Assembly (NCBI GenBank): GCA_965226155.1 | Contig: OZ245331.1 | Coordinates: forward strand, 2,294,001-2,358,000 | Source: G965226155 sp965226155 | GTDB lineage: Bacteria > Pseudomonadota > Gammaproteobacteria > Eutrophobiales > Eutrophobiaceae | Reading direction: 5' to 3' | DNA: 64,000 nucleotides | Shown: in pieces, positions 1 through 9,602 of the stretch | Layout of the letters: the number at the start of each line of letters is the position of its first letter | Numbering within the stretch: position 1 is the stretch's first letter | Made by a program: the position numbers and the translations under genes | Notes under the pieces: model-generated | The model's database searches: none | What the model was told of the DNA's origin: nothing | The model's input: only the letters and a program-made list of their open reading frames with translations

Positions 1-1165
1 AAGTGGAGAAAAACCAGTCTTGTTTTCTGAGCAAGTATTATCCAGCGCTGATGTCATAGTTGACGCATTACTTGGAACTGGGCTTGATAGAGATGTAGAA
101 AATGAATTTTTTCAAGCAATCAACGCAATAAACAAAATAGAAAAACCTGTACTTTCAATAGACATTCCGTCTGGATTAAACGCAGACAGTGGTCGTCCCA
201 TGGGTGTCGCAATTAATGCCAATCATACCTGTACCTTTATTGGATTAAAAAAAGGATTCTTTACGGGTCTCGGCCCGGACCATTGCGGAAAAATTCACTT
301 CTTTGATCTCGGTGTCCCGCAGGTGATTTATGATGCGACATCGGCATCAGCACAGTTAATCCGGTTTGATGTCCTAAAGCAATTATTACCAAAACGTAAA
401 CGTTCTGTGCATAAAGGGAACTTTGGACATGTATTAATTGTAGGTGGCGATTACGGTTACGCCGGTGCTGTACGGATGAGTGCTGAAGCTGCTGCCCGAT
501 GTGGTACTGGTCTAGTGTCTGTAGCAACCCGACCGGAACATGCATTCAATATTCCTCTTTCTAGGCCAGAGATCATGGCTGTGAGCGTGACTGATCCGGC
601 GGATATGAATCCATTATTGAAACGTGCCACAGTTGTAGCGATAGGCCCAGGTTTAGGGCAATCAGAGTGGTCAACGTCGGTATTGTCACATTTGTTGGAT
701 ACCGATCTACCACTTATTGTGGATGCCGATGCTTTGAATCTGCTCAGCCAGGATTCTACAACCAGAGATAATTGGGTGCTGACGCCTCATCCAGGTGAAG
801 CTGCTCGATTATTAGATTGTACAACTCGGGAAATTGAAGCTAATCGATTTACTAGTGCGGCTGATATACAGAAAAAGTACGGTGGCACTATTGTACTCAA
901 GGGTAGAGGGACAATTATATCTGATACAAACGGGCAATGTTCTGTATGCCCTGAGGGTAATCCGGGCATGGCTACAGGTGGTATGGGAGACATCCTAACC
1001 GGTGTCATAGCAGGATTGTATGCACAGTTAAATGACTTGGACGCTTCTGCAAAACTCGGTGTCTGTCTTCATGCTATATCTGCTGATCGGGCTGCTCAAG
1101 AAGGAGAACGAGGGATGTTGGCAATGGATGTTATTCCCTGGCTCCGTCATTACGTCAATTCGTAA
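1..1165 (+). CDS. nnr: Bifunctional NAD(P)H-hydrate epimerase/dehydratase, 5' end outside window
   Basis: Repairs damaged NAD(P)H hydrates: the N-terminal domain epimerises S/R forms and the C-terminal domain is the ADP-dependent dehydratase. The reading frame is open to the left edge, so about the first 110-120 residues are missing. The visible part starts in the epimerase domain (ALLGTGLDRD, IDIPSGLNAD). The dehydratase domain follows from about residue 130 of the visible part, with GHVLIVGGD, GPGLGQ, DADALNLL, LTPHPGEAARL and the C-terminal GNPGMATGGMGDILTGV nucleotide-binding signature. The stop lies 4 bp before tsaE, the usual gammaproteobacterial pairing. Family identity is firm; the true start cannot be seen. 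Confidence 0.95.
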   Translation, partial: SGEKPVLFSEQVLSSADVIVDALLGTGLDRDVENEFFQAINAINKIEKPVLSIDIPSGLNADSGRPMGVAINANHTCTFIGLKKGFFTGLGPDHCGKIHFFDLGVPQVIYDATSASAQLIRFDVLKQLLPKRKRSVHKGNFGHVLIVGGDYGYAGAVRMSAEAAARCGTGLVSVATRPEHAFNIPLSRPEIMAVSVTDPADMNPLLKRATVVAIGPGLGQSEWSTSVLSHLLDTDLPLIVDADALNLLSQDSTTRDNWVLTPHPGEAARLLDCTTREIEANRFTSAADIQKKYGGTIVLKGRGTIISDTNGQCSVCPEGNPGMATGGMGDILTGVIAGLYAQLNDLDASAKLGVCLHAISADRAAQEGERGMLAMDVIPWLRHYVNS

Positions 1166-1169
1166 ATTC

Positions 1170-1634
1170 ATGAATATCCACATAAGCAGTCCTGCAGTAA
1201 TGGAAGAGTTGGGAAGCACTATTGCAGGCTTGTCATTGCCGGATCTGCGGATCCACTTACGTGGCGAACTAGGGACAGGTAAAACCACATTTGTTCGAGG
1301 ATTCCTCGATGGTCTGGATTATCACGGTAAAGTAAAAAGCCCGACCTATACTCTGGTTGAGCCGTATGCTTTCAATAATTTATCCGTTTTCCATTTTGAT
1401 TTGTACCGGCTCAAGAATCCATTTGAGCTTGAAGCAATAGGCTATCGTGATTACTTGGAGCATGATGCGATACTACTTATAGAGTGGCCGGAGCGGGCCG
1501 CCACTATTCTTGGCCAGCCCGATCTGAAAATTGTTATAGCTATCTCAGAAAATGGCCGTGAAATTTCATTGGATTCCTATACTGATCAAGGAGGTGCATT
1601 GCTGGCGAAGTACGCAAAAGTGCACAAAAAATAG
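1170..1634 (+). CDS. tsaE: tRNA threonylcarbamoyladenosine biosynthesis ATPase TsaE
   Basis: P-loop ATPase that works with TsaB and TsaD to make t6A37 in ANN-decoding tRNAs. The Walker A motif GELGTGKTTF is followed by a conserved SPTYTLVEPY stretch and the FHFDLYRL and IEWPERA motifs typical of TsaE. I chose the ATG at 1170 rather than the longer open frame from 1032, because it gives 154 residues (normal for the family) and leaves a 4-bp gap after nnr instead of a 130-bp overlap. It is probably translated from the same message as nnr. Confidence 0.93.
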   Translation: MNIHISSPAVMEELGSTIAGLSLPDLRIHLRGELGTGKTTFVRGFLDGLDYHGKVKSPTYTLVEPYAFNNLSVFHFDLYRLKNPFELEAIGYRDYLEHDAILLIEWPERAATILGQPDLKIVIAISENGREISLDSYTDQGGALLAKYAKVHKK

Positions 1635-1741
1635 ACAAATATTTGTTTTTATCGAAATAAAACAGCCAGATAGCTTGATTTTCTAATAAAATATTGAAAT
1701 TATTCGTCATACGATACAGATATTAAAGAACTATTGCGGAT

Positions 1742-3040
1742 ATGCAGCGATTATTATTAGTCATTTTCATCTCTTATGCTGGCGCAATCTGGGCAGACCC
1801 TGCACAAATAGAACACATCCGAATCTGGGCTGCACCGGAAAGTACGCGTGTTGTATTTGATCTGAGTGGGTCAGTTTCCCACAAGCTTGTTATGTTGTCA
1901 GACCCATTCCGGGCAGTCGTTGATCTAGAGGAAGCTGAATTAACAGGTGAAGCTACTCAGCCACTATCATCTGATCGGTACATAAGACGAATTCGAAACG
2001 CCCGTCATGACAATAACCTCAGAATCGTGCTTGATCTCAAAAAATTTGCAGTGGCCAATATATTTGAACTTTCCCCTAACCAGCAATACGGTCATCGGCT
2101 TGTTGTGGATCTCAATGCTGAAAAAGATGATCAAGTCAGTAAGGAGATTGCTCAGGATTTTGAGACTTCAGTAAACCAATTACGAGATGTGGTTATCGCG
2201 GTCGATGCAGGTCATGGTGGTGAAGATCCGGGTTCCATCGGTCCTTCTAAAACTTATGAGAAACATGTCGTTTTATCTATTGCTCAGAAGCTGGTCAATA
2301 AGATTAATTATGTTCAAGGGATGCGAGGGGTCCTGATTAGAGAAGGGGATTATTATCTCAGTTTACGTAAGCGTATAGAAAAGGCTCGTCAGAATAAGGC
2401 TGATTTGTTTATTTCAATCCATGCCGACTCATTCCGTGAACCAAATGTTGCCGGGTCATCAGTCTATGTCCTGTCTCAAAGGGGCGCGAGTAGCGAACAT
2501 GCTAGATGGTTGGCCGAGCGGGAAAATGAATCCGATTTAATCGGAGGTGTAAAGCTTGAGGATAAAGACAACGTCTTAAAATCTGTATTGCTAGATTTAT
2601 CTCAGACGGCGAGCCTAGAGGCGAGTATTGATGTCGCAGATCGAGTGTTAGGCGACCTTAAAGAAGTCGGTAAATTACATAAGCGCAAAGTAGAATCCGC
2701 CGCTTTTATGGTTTTAAAATCGCCTGATATTCCATCTATCCTTGTTGAGACAGCGTATATTTCTAACCCGGTAGAAGAACGTAAACTGAAAAGCCCTGAA
2801 TACCAGGACAGGTTAGCTAGTGCCATACGGGATGGGCTTCAGAGTTATTTTAGGGCCTATCAACTCGACAATACCATCATGGCAATGTCGCGTGAACACA
2901 CCATCAGCAGAGGTGATACCTTATCGGATATTGCGCAACGCTATCAGGTAAGCGTAAAAAGTCTTCGGCAGGAAAATAGTCTTCAATCAGACACTATCCG
3001 CATCGGACGGAAACTGACAATTCCTGTATCAGGTAGTTAA
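1742..3040 (+). CDS. amiB: Periplasmic N-acetylmuramoyl-L-alanine amidase, AmiB/AmiC type with LysM
   Basis: Zinc amidase that splits peptidoglycan cross walls at division by cutting the lactyl-peptide bond. Residues 1-18 form a signal peptide ending near AIWA. An AMIN domain (about 22-125) is followed by the Amidase_3 catalytic domain (about 150-370), with zinc-site motifs VDAGHGG, a glutamate in the YEKHVVLSIA helix, and SIHAD. A single LysM domain (about 386-430, HTISRGDTLSDIA to RKLTIP) should bind glycan. AMIN-amidase-LysM is the AmiB-like arrangement. It sits between tsaE and mutL, the standard gammaproteobacterial order. Confidence 0.93.
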   Translation: MQRLLLVIFISYAGAIWADPAQIEHIRIWAAPESTRVVFDLSGSVSHKLVMLSDPFRAVVDLEEAELTGEATQPLSSDRYIRRIRNARHDNNLRIVLDLKKFAVANIFELSPNQQYGHRLVVDLNAEKDDQVSKEIAQDFETSVNQLRDVVIAVDAGHGGEDPGSIGPSKTYEKHVVLSIAQKLVNKINYVQGMRGVLIREGDYYLSLRKRIEKARQNKADLFISIHADSFREPNVAGSSVYVLSQRGASSEHARWLAERENESDLIGGVKLEDKDNVLKSVLLDLSQTASLEASIDVADRVLGDLKEVGKLHKRKVESAAFMVLKSPDIPSILVETAYISNPVEERKLKSPEYQDRLASAIRDGLQSYFRAYQLDNTIMAMSREHTISRGDTLSDIAQRYQVSVKSLRQENSLQSDTIRIGRKLTIPVSGS

Positions 3041-3120
3041 TAAGCCTATCCTTCCCCGGTTCCGGCCGGGATTATAATTCTTCACTTCACTGGATGTTAA
3101 TGTCGGGCTAATCTACGTCC

Positions 3121-4869
3121 ATGCCTAGGAATAATTACTTGCCGAGAATTAAGGATTTGCCAGTATCGCTAGCCAATCAAATCGCAGCGGGCGAAGTCAT
3201 TGAGCGACCAGCATCAGTTATCAAAGAACTAGTTGAAAACAGCATAGATGCACATGCCGACCGCATCGAGATAGACATAAGCGGCGGTGGTACACGAATA
3301 TTAAGGGTTAAAGATAATGGTTGTGGTATCCATTCTGAGGATCTTTTATTAGCAGTCAGAAGACACGCGACAAGCAAGTTATCTACTCAGGCAGATCTTG
3401 AATGTATTTCCAGTCTTGGTTTCCGAGGAGAAGCCTTATCCAGCATTGCATCAATATCAGATTTTAGAATTACTTCTCGAACTTCTGATGATGAGCATGG
3501 TTGGGTACTACAGATAGAATCCGACGGTAAATCTCATGATATCCAACCGGCGGCTCATCCAGTTGGAACGACAATAGAGAGTAATAATCTATTCCGAACG
3601 ACACCTGCCAGGCGAAAATTTTTACGTACGGAGAGGACAGAATTTTTACATATCTTAAATATCGTGAAGGGCCTAGCAATGAGCCATTTTGATATTAGTA
3701 TTGAATTAAATCACGATGGGAAATCAGTTCTAAAATGCATAAAAGTCAAGGAAGATTTCCAACTGAGGTTACAGGCTGTATTGGGCAAACAGTTTTACCA
3801 ATCTGCCAGAAAAATAGATTACCGAAAGCATGATATGTATTTATGGGGCTGGCTGGGTGGTGAAAATACCGACCGTAGTCAGTCAGACCGGCAATATTTT
3901 TATCTGAATAGGAGGATAATACGAGATCAGCGTATCAATCATGCGATCAGGATGGCGTTGGAAAATACGTTACCTCAGGGTCGTTACCCCAGTTACCTGC
4001 TTCATCTTCAGATCGACCCATCAACAACAGATGTAAACGTACATCCGACTAAAAAGGAAGTGCGTTTTAAAGATCCCAGAAACGTCCATGATTTTATCTA
4101 TACCGCTTTGCGCAGTATATTGGATACAGAGCAATCTGGACATCGTTTAATAGATGGACAGTATAGTACTGGTTCCTTAGGATTTAGACTGCCTGGAATC
4201 AGGGAAGCAGTATCACAATTATACCAAGCTCGATCACAGTCGCCGCTAACGGGGCAGCAGTGGTCACAACAGTTAAATGAAGATAATCCATTTGGGCTGG
4301 CCGTAGCTATTATTCATGAACGATATGTTATCGCTTTATACAAAGGTAGTCTGAGATTGATTGATTTGAGATCGGCCAGAGCCCAGTATGTTCATAATCA
4401 GCTGAAACTAGAATTCGATCGGGATGACGTTATTAAAAGACCTTTGTTAGTACCTCTAGCGATAAAGGCAAGCGAAGAGGAGATGAAGTTACTACTTGAA
4501 AATCGCAAATTACTAACAAATTCAGGCTTGGAAATTGAACAGACAGGTCCGGTGACGATCATGGTACGTAGTCTTCCAGCCATTATCGCCAATGTAGATA
4601 TCAAGCTACTGCTAAAAGATATTTATAAAGCCATGCAAGTTATCGTTCAAGCTGAGGACGATCTAAAATCACGCCTATTAACTCTGTATGCGGAACACGG
4701 TAGTGTGAATTATCCAGGTGATATGGATATTAGCCGGGTGTCAAATGAACTCAGACAATTATCCTGCTTAACATTACCTTTTAGTGAGAAGGATCATTTA
4801 AATATTTGGCGAACTTTGAACATTGAAGAGATCCAGTTGCTGATCAATGGCGAACCAATTAATAAATAA
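3121..4869 (+). CDS. mutL: DNA mismatch repair protein MutL
   Basis: GHKL ATPase that couples MutS mismatch recognition to downstream nicking and helicase loading. The N-terminal ATPase has ELVENSIDA (motif I), DNGCGI (motif II) and GFRGEALSSI (motif III); the FRTTPARRKFL and VDVNVHPTKKEVRF segments follow. A low-conservation linker (about 345-390) leads to a C-terminal dimerisation domain. The DQHA(x2)E(x4)E endonuclease motif of most bacterial MutLs is absent; the equivalent stretch reads LIDLRSARAQYV. That fits the MutH-dependent gammaproteobacterial type. Length is 582 residues, slightly short against 615 in E. coli. Its end overlaps miaA by 23 bp. Confidence 0.97.
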   Translation: MPRNNYLPRIKDLPVSLANQIAAGEVIERPASVIKELVENSIDAHADRIEIDISGGGTRILRVKDNGCGIHSEDLLLAVRRHATSKLSTQADLECISSLGFRGEALSSIASISDFRITSRTSDDEHGWVLQIESDGKSHDIQPAAHPVGTTIESNNLFRTTPARRKFLRTERTEFLHILNIVKGLAMSHFDISIELNHDGKSVLKCIKVKEDFQLRLQAVLGKQFYQSARKIDYRKHDMYLWGWLGGENTDRSQSDRQYFYLNRRIIRDQRINHAIRMALENTLPQGRYPSYLLHLQIDPSTTDVNVHPTKKEVRFKDPRNVHDFIYTALRSILDTEQSGHRLIDGQYSTGSLGFRLPGIREAVSQLYQARSQSPLTGQQWSQQLNEDNPFGLAVAIIHERYVIALYKGSLRLIDLRSARAQYVHNQLKLEFDRDDVIKRPLLVPLAIKASEEEMKLLLENRKLLTNSGLEIEQTGPVTIMVRSLPAIIANVDIKLLLKDIYKAMQVIVQAEDDLKSRLLTLYAEHGSVNYPGDMDISRVSNELRQLSCLTLPFSEKDHLNIWRTLNIEEIQLLINGEPINK

Positions 4870-5812
4870 CAACCAGACAGTTATTTTTTTGATGGGTCCA
4901 ACTGCCAGTGGTAAGACGTCATTAGCTGTTGAACTACACAAAAATTTACCTGTTGATATTGTCAGCGTCGATTCAGCAATGGTATACCGTGGCTTAGATA
5001 TTGGTACTGCAAAACCGTCGAAGGCCATTCAAAAAGATACACCGCATAGGTTAATCGATATCTGTGACCCGAATGAAAGATATTCGGCGGGTAGATTTTG
5101 TACTGATGCTGTGCAAATAATAAATGAAATTCATCGTCACGGAAGGGTGCCTCTGTTAGTAGGTGGCACAGGCTTATATTTTAGATCACTTGAACAGGGT
5201 TTCTCTGATTTGCCTTTAGCTGATCAAAATATTCGGAGGAGACTGGAATCAGAAGCCCAAGAAATTGGTTGGGAAAAAATGCATGCTCGACTTCGTGAAG
5301 TTGACCCTAATTCTGCAGCTAGAATTCATCACAATGATCCCCAACGTATCCAGAGAGCATTGGAGATTTTTGAGATTACAGGTACGCCACTATCAGATTT
5401 ACATCAAAAGGGTCGTACTAGCCCATTAGATTTAAAGATAATTAAGCTAGTGATCGGGTCTGATGACCGGACCATGCTTCATAAGCAAATTCAGACTCGG
5501 TATCACGGGATGCTTGAAACAGGATTGATCGAAGAGGTTAAACAATTTTATGAACGTAGTGATATGTCTCAGGCGTTGCCATCCATGCGTTTAGTGGGAT
5601 ACCGCCAAGTCTGGCAATATCTTGCTGGAGATATTAATTATAATTTTATGATTAATAAGGCTATTACAGCTACAAGACAATTGGCAAAACGACAATTGAC
5701 TTGGCTCCGATCTGAAAAAAATTCCCACTGGTTTGACAGTAACGACATAGATTTAAAAGAAAAATTATTGAAAATTCTTCACGATAACGCATTCATTTCA
5801 GCCAGATTGTAA
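4847..5812 (+). CDS. miaA: tRNA dimethylallyltransferase MiaA
   Basis: Transfers dimethylallyl from DMAPP to A37 of tRNAs that read UNN codons, the first step of ms2i6A. The P-loop FLMGPTASGKTSLAV lies at residues 14-28, then SVDSAMVYRGLDIGTAKP, the DTPHRLIDI stretch, LLVGGTGLYFRSL and QRIQRALEIFEITG. Length of 321 is normal. The start at 4847 gives the short N-terminal extension seen in relatives and overlaps mutL by 23 bp, suggesting translational coupling. It precedes hfq as in E. coli. Confidence 0.97.
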   Translation: MANQLINNNQTVIFLMGPTASGKTSLAVELHKNLPVDIVSVDSAMVYRGLDIGTAKPSKAIQKDTPHRLIDICDPNERYSAGRFCTDAVQIINEIHRHGRVPLLVGGTGLYFRSLEQGFSDLPLADQNIRRRLESEAQEIGWEKMHARLREVDPNSAARIHHNDPQRIQRALEIFEITGTPLSDLHQKGRTSPLDLKIIKLVIGSDDRTMLHKQIQTRYHGMLETGLIEEVKQFYERSDMSQALPSMRLVGYRQVWQYLAGDINYNFMINKAITATRQLAKRQLTWLRSEKNSHWFDSNDIDLKEKLLKILHDNAFISARL

Positions 5813-5908
5813 TATAATCAGTATATCTGGAAGATAGCGTCCTCTTTCCCAGCAGCAGGCCTATCCGATAATAATTACAATAATAAAATAATAAGCAGGA
5901 GGTCAATT

Positions 5909-6151
5909 ATGAGTAAGGGGCACACCTTACAAGATCCCTTCCTAAATACCTTGCGCAAGGACAGGATTCCGGTATCAATCTACTTGGTGAATGGGATTAA
6001 GCTACAGGGCCAAATAGAATCATTTGACCAGTTTGTTATTCTTCTGAGGAATTCAGTAAATCAACTTGTATATAAACATGCTGTATCAACAATTGTCCCC
6101 TCGCGTAATATTAAAATACCTCACTCAGATAGTGAAGGCGGAGATAGTTAA
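5909..6151 (+). CDS. hfq: RNA-binding chaperone Hfq
   Basis: Hexameric Sm-like protein that pairs small RNAs with mRNAs. The Sm1 region (QDPFLNTLRKDRIPVSIYLV, GIKLQGQIESFDQF) and the Sm2 motif YKHAVSTIVPSR are intact, including the proximal-face QDPFLN and the YKHA signature. At 80 residues the acidic C-terminal tail is short. A strong AGGAGGT ribosome binding site lies at 5897-5903, five bases before the ATG. About 95 bp separate it from miaA, enough for its own promoter, though I did not identify one with confidence. Confidence 0.98.
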   Translation: MSKGHTLQDPFLNTLRKDRIPVSIYLVNGIKLQGQIESFDQFVILLRNSVNQLVYKHAVSTIVPSRNIKIPHSDSEGGDS

Positions 6152-6181
6152 TATTTTTCAACTGTCGTTTAGGAAAATGTA

Positions 6182-7459
6182 TTGAACGATGCAGTAGCCC
6201 TCGGCACTAAAGCTGTCCTGGTTCACATTAATTTTAACAATTCTCGATTCGATGAAGAGTTGGATGAATTCATCCAGCTGGTCAATTCATCAGGTCTAGT
6301 GCCTTATGAAATTGTTAAAGGTCAGAGTGATCAACCAAACGCTAGATTTTTTATTGGTACTGGTAAGGTTCAGGAAATTGCTGGATTTGTGCTTGGACAT
6401 GATGCAAGCCTTGTTCTGTTTAATCACGAGCTCAGTCCGGCGCAAGAGAGAAATCTCGAAAAGGAATTAAAATGCCGCGTCCTCGATAGGGTGGGGCTTA
6501 TACTGGATATCTTCGCCCAACGAGCAAGGAGTTATGAAGGTAAACTTCAGGTTGAATTAGCTCAGTTGCAACATATTTCGACTCGGCTCGTCAGGGGATG
6601 GTCGCATTTGGAACGCCAGAAGGGTGGAATTGGACTGCGCGGTCCTGGGGAAACCCAGCTAGAAACTGACCGTCGAATGATTGGTAAACGTATCAAGACC
6701 ATAATTCGCAGACTTGATAAGGTAAAGAAACAGCGACAACAGGGCAGAAAATGGAGGAGGCGTTCTGGAACTCCGGTAATTTCGTTGGTAGGTTATACCA
6801 ATGCTGGTAAGTCAACCTTGTTCAACAGCCTGACAGGTGAGTCCGTATATACGGCACAGAAGTTATTTGCCACTCTTGACCCAACTCTGCGAAAAGTTGA
6901 ACTAGCCCCGGGCGTGGACATCATACTGAGTGATACGGTTGGTTTTATAAAGCATATACCTCATGATTTGATTCAGGCATTTCGCGCAACATTAGAAGAA
7001 ATAAGGTCTGCTGACCTGCTTTTGCATATTGTTGATGTGACAGATGATCAACGCTATGAACATATAGAACAGGTTAATCAAGTAATAAGTGAAATTGATG
7101 CTGAACATGTGCCGCAAATCATGGTGTTTAACAAGGTTGATAAAGTAGAAACTATTCAATCGAAAATTGAAAGAGCGGGAATCGAATTGCCTTCAGTATG
7201 GCTATCAGCACAAACCCATGAAGGCATCATGGAGCTGAAGGCGGTTATCCATGAATACATTAAAGCTGAAAACGCGATGTATGAGATTCATGTCCCGGCT
7301 GACCGGGGAAAGCTTCGCGCTAATTTATTTGCATTGGGTGCCGTATATAATGAAAATCCAGACGAATCTGGCGGGTGGGTAATGCAAATCAGTATTGATT
7401 CACCTTCATTGCAGCGTTTATGCAGGGATAATGATACTGACCTTTCCATGCTACAATAA
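6182..7459 (+). CDS. hflX: GTPase HflX (ribosome rescue/splitting)
   Basis: Ribosome-associated GTPase that splits stalled or heat-damaged 70S ribosomes. The N-terminal HflX domain contains FIGTGKV, LFNHELSPAQERNLE and the glycine-rich GGIGLRGPGETQLE loop. The G domain has GYTNAGKSTLFN (G1), DTVGFI (G3) and NKVD (G4). Length is 425, normal for the family. No ATG fits: the ATG at 6178 hits a stop at once, so the start is the TTG at 6182, with AGGA at 6171-6174 as a likely ribosome binding site. Gene order hfq-hflX-hflK-hflC is conserved. Confidence 0.95.
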   Translation: MNDAVALGTKAVLVHINFNNSRFDEELDEFIQLVNSSGLVPYEIVKGQSDQPNARFFIGTGKVQEIAGFVLGHDASLVLFNHELSPAQERNLEKELKCRVLDRVGLILDIFAQRARSYEGKLQVELAQLQHISTRLVRGWSHLERQKGGIGLRGPGETQLETDRRMIGKRIKTIIRRLDKVKKQRQQGRKWRRRSGTPVISLVGYTNAGKSTLFNSLTGESVYTAQKLFATLDPTLRKVELAPGVDIILSDTVGFIKHIPHDLIQAFRATLEEIRSADLLLHIVDVTDDQRYEHIEQVNQVISEIDAEHVPQIMVFNKVDKVETIQSKIERAGIELPSVWLSAQTHEGIMELKAVIHEYIKAENAMYEIHVPADRGKLRANLFALGAVYNENPDESGGWVMQISIDSPSLQRLCRDNDTDLSMLQ

Positions 7460-7545
7460 CAAGTTACTTTGGGTGTTATGCCCATGCTAATCTGAAACGT
7501 ATGTTTATCACGAGTTATTAACAGTTATTTAAACGGAGTAATTTT

Positions 7546-8691
7546 ATGAGTTGGAACGAACCATCGGGCGGAAATAAAGGCAAAGATCCCTGGGGTAACC
7601 GTGGAAACGGGGGTGGACCCCCTGACCTAGACGAGATTGTCAGAAAAATGCAGGAAAGTATAGGCGGAATTTTCGGTCGGAAACCACAAGGCATAGGTAA
7701 AAGAGGTGGTGGCTCACCCTTTATCTGGACATTGATCTTAATTGCGATTATTGCAATAGCGGTATTCAATATGACCTATTTTATCGATCAGCAAGAGCGC
7801 GGGGTAGTAATGCGATTTGGCCAGTATATCAAGACCATGCAACCTGGTCTCAATTTTGCGCTTCCAAGTGCGATTGACACAGTAGAAAGAATAAATACTG
7901 GGCAAGTACGCAACTTTACCCACAAAGCAACCATGCTGACCCAAGATGAAAATATCGTAGATGTTGAAGTGGCAGTGCAATGGCAGATAAGCGAACCATA
8001 TAATTATTTATTCAATATCGTAGATCCGGCGCTGACATTATTATCAGTCACTGAGAGTGCAGTAAGGAGCGTTATTGGGAAAAGTGTTCTAGATTTCGTA
8101 TTGACTGAAGGGCGGAGTCAAATCGCCCAGGACCAGGAAGCTTTAATACAGGAAATTCTAAATGACTACCAATCAGGTATGAGTATTTCAAAAGTTGAAA
8201 TGCAATTCGCTAGACCCCCTGATCCTGTTAAGGCCGCATTTGATGACGCAATCAAGGCCCGCGAAGATGAACAACGTTTGGTCAATGAAGCCGAAGCATA
8301 CCGGAATGAGATTCTACCTCAGGCAAGAGGGCAGGCTGCACGTATAACGGAACAGGCAATTGGATATAAAGCTAGAGTGATTGCCGAGGCAGAAGGTGAT
8401 GCGGCTAGATTCGTACAGGTACTTACTGAGTATGAAAGGGCGCCGGCGGTAACACGTGAGCGTTTATATCTTGATGCCATTGAATCAGTTATGTCGAGTA
8501 CGAGTAAAGTTTTAATCGATTCCAAGGGGAATAACAGTTTAATGTATATACCAATAGACAAACTTCTGGAAAATTCAAGGGGGAGAGCTGGAGTAAACAA
8601 CTCACAGTTCCAAGACCCTATCACTGCACCTAATACTGCATCACAGGATCTGTATGATCAAGCGGACAATAGAAGCCGGGAGGTAAGATAA
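7546..8691 (+). CDS. hflK: FtsH modulator HflK (SPFH/band 7)
   Basis: Inner-membrane SPFH protein that forms the HflKC cage around the FtsH protease. The N-terminus is the typical Gly/Pro-rich cytoplasmic tail (SWNEPSGGNKGKDPWG). One membrane segment lies at about residues 62-82, followed by the band 7 domain (about 83-245) and a coiled-coil stretch rich in Ala, Glu and Arg (about 230-300). The tail after about 330 is variable and polar. CGGAG upstream of the ATG serves as ribosome binding site. It ends 2 bp before hflC, so the pair is co-transcribed. Confidence 0.96.
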   Translation: MSWNEPSGGNKGKDPWGNRGNGGGPPDLDEIVRKMQESIGGIFGRKPQGIGKRGGGSPFIWTLILIAIIAIAVFNMTYFIDQQERGVVMRFGQYIKTMQPGLNFALPSAIDTVERINTGQVRNFTHKATMLTQDENIVDVEVAVQWQISEPYNYLFNIVDPALTLLSVTESAVRSVIGKSVLDFVLTEGRSQIAQDQEALIQEILNDYQSGMSISKVEMQFARPPDPVKAAFDDAIKAREDEQRLVNEAEAYRNEILPQARGQAARITEQAIGYKARVIAEAEGDAARFVQVLTEYERAPAVTRERLYLDAIESVMSSTSKVLIDSKGNNSLMYIPIDKLLENSRGRAGVNNSQFQDPITAPNTASQDLYDQADNRSREVR

Positions 8692-8693
8692 CC

Positions 8694-9557
8694 ATGTATG
8701 CCAGAATTATTATAGCGGTAGCGATTATATTGGTTGCCCTTTATCTGTCTGTTTTCAGAGTATTTGAGTGGGAGCAGTCTGTAGTATTTAAGTTTCGCGA
8801 GATTCAGCATTCCGATAGCGAATCTGGATTGCATTTTATGATTCCGTTCGTCAATACCGTTCAGAAATTCGAATCACGATTGCTGAATTTTGACCAGGAA
8901 CCCCAACGTTTTCTGACGGCTGAGAAAAAAGATGTGATAGTCGATTACTATGCAATATGGCGAATTTCCAATGTGGAGCAATTCTATACATCGACCCGCG
9001 GCGGCGATATCCAGTATGCTAATGGCTTACTCGGACAACGGATTAACCGTGCACTGCGTGATGAGTTCGGTAAACGGACTGTTCAAGAAGTGGTGGCCGG
9101 TGCCCGTGGTGAAATTCTGGATATCGTCCAGAACACCACAGAGAAACTACCAAGTGAATTAGGTATAAGCGTGATTGATGTTCGTACCCAAAGGATAGAT
9201 TTGCCCGAGGAAGTCAGTAGTTCAGTCTATGCACGTATGCGAGCAGAACGTACCCGTGTTGCTAAGGATTTTCGCGCAAGAGGTGGTGAAGCTTCCGAAC
9301 GGATCAAGGCTAACGCTGATAGGGAGCGTGAGGTGATTCTCGCTAATGCCTATAAAGAAGCGGAGACCGGACGAGGTGAGGGTGATGCTCAAGCAACCGA
9401 GATTTATGCTTCAGCATACGGAAAGAATCAGGAATTTTATTCATTTTATCGTAGTCTGAATGCCTACAAGAAAAGTTTTAGTAACAATAATGACATTTTG
9501 GTCCTGGATCCAAGCACAGAATTTTTTAAATATTTCCAGAATCAGAAAGCTCGTTAA
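8694..9557 (+). CDS. hflC: FtsH modulator HflC (SPFH/band 7)
   Basis: Partner of HflK in the FtsH-regulating complex. A signal-anchor helix occupies residues 1-20 and is followed by the SPFH domain (VFEWEQSVVFKF, ESGLHFMIPF, RLLNFDQEP, DYYAIWRI) and an alanine/glutamate-rich coiled coil (about 190-255) containing the GEGDAQATEIYA motif. The 287-residue length is normal. IS copy 1 sits 45 bp after the stop and separates this gene from DUF2065, its usual next neighbour. Confidence 0.96.
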   Translation: MYARIIIAVAIILVALYLSVFRVFEWEQSVVFKFREIQHSDSESGLHFMIPFVNTVQKFESRLLNFDQEPQRFLTAEKKDVIVDYYAIWRISNVEQFYTSTRGGDIQYANGLLGQRINRALRDEFGKRTVQEVVAGARGEILDIVQNTTEKLPSELGISVIDVRTQRIDLPEEVSSSVYARMRAERTRVAKDFRARGGEASERIKANADREREVILANAYKEAETGRGEGDAQATEIYASAYGKNQEFYSFYRSLNAYKKSFSNNNDILVLDPSTEFFKYFQNQKAR

Positions 9558-9602
9558 CTAGCTTGTACAGGGTATATTACTGTGATCTTGTTAATTAGAT
9601 TT

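Noticed and set aside
1032..1169. Longer N-terminus for TsaE
   Set aside because: It would overlap nnr by about 130 bp and exceed the family length; the ATG at 1170 fits better.
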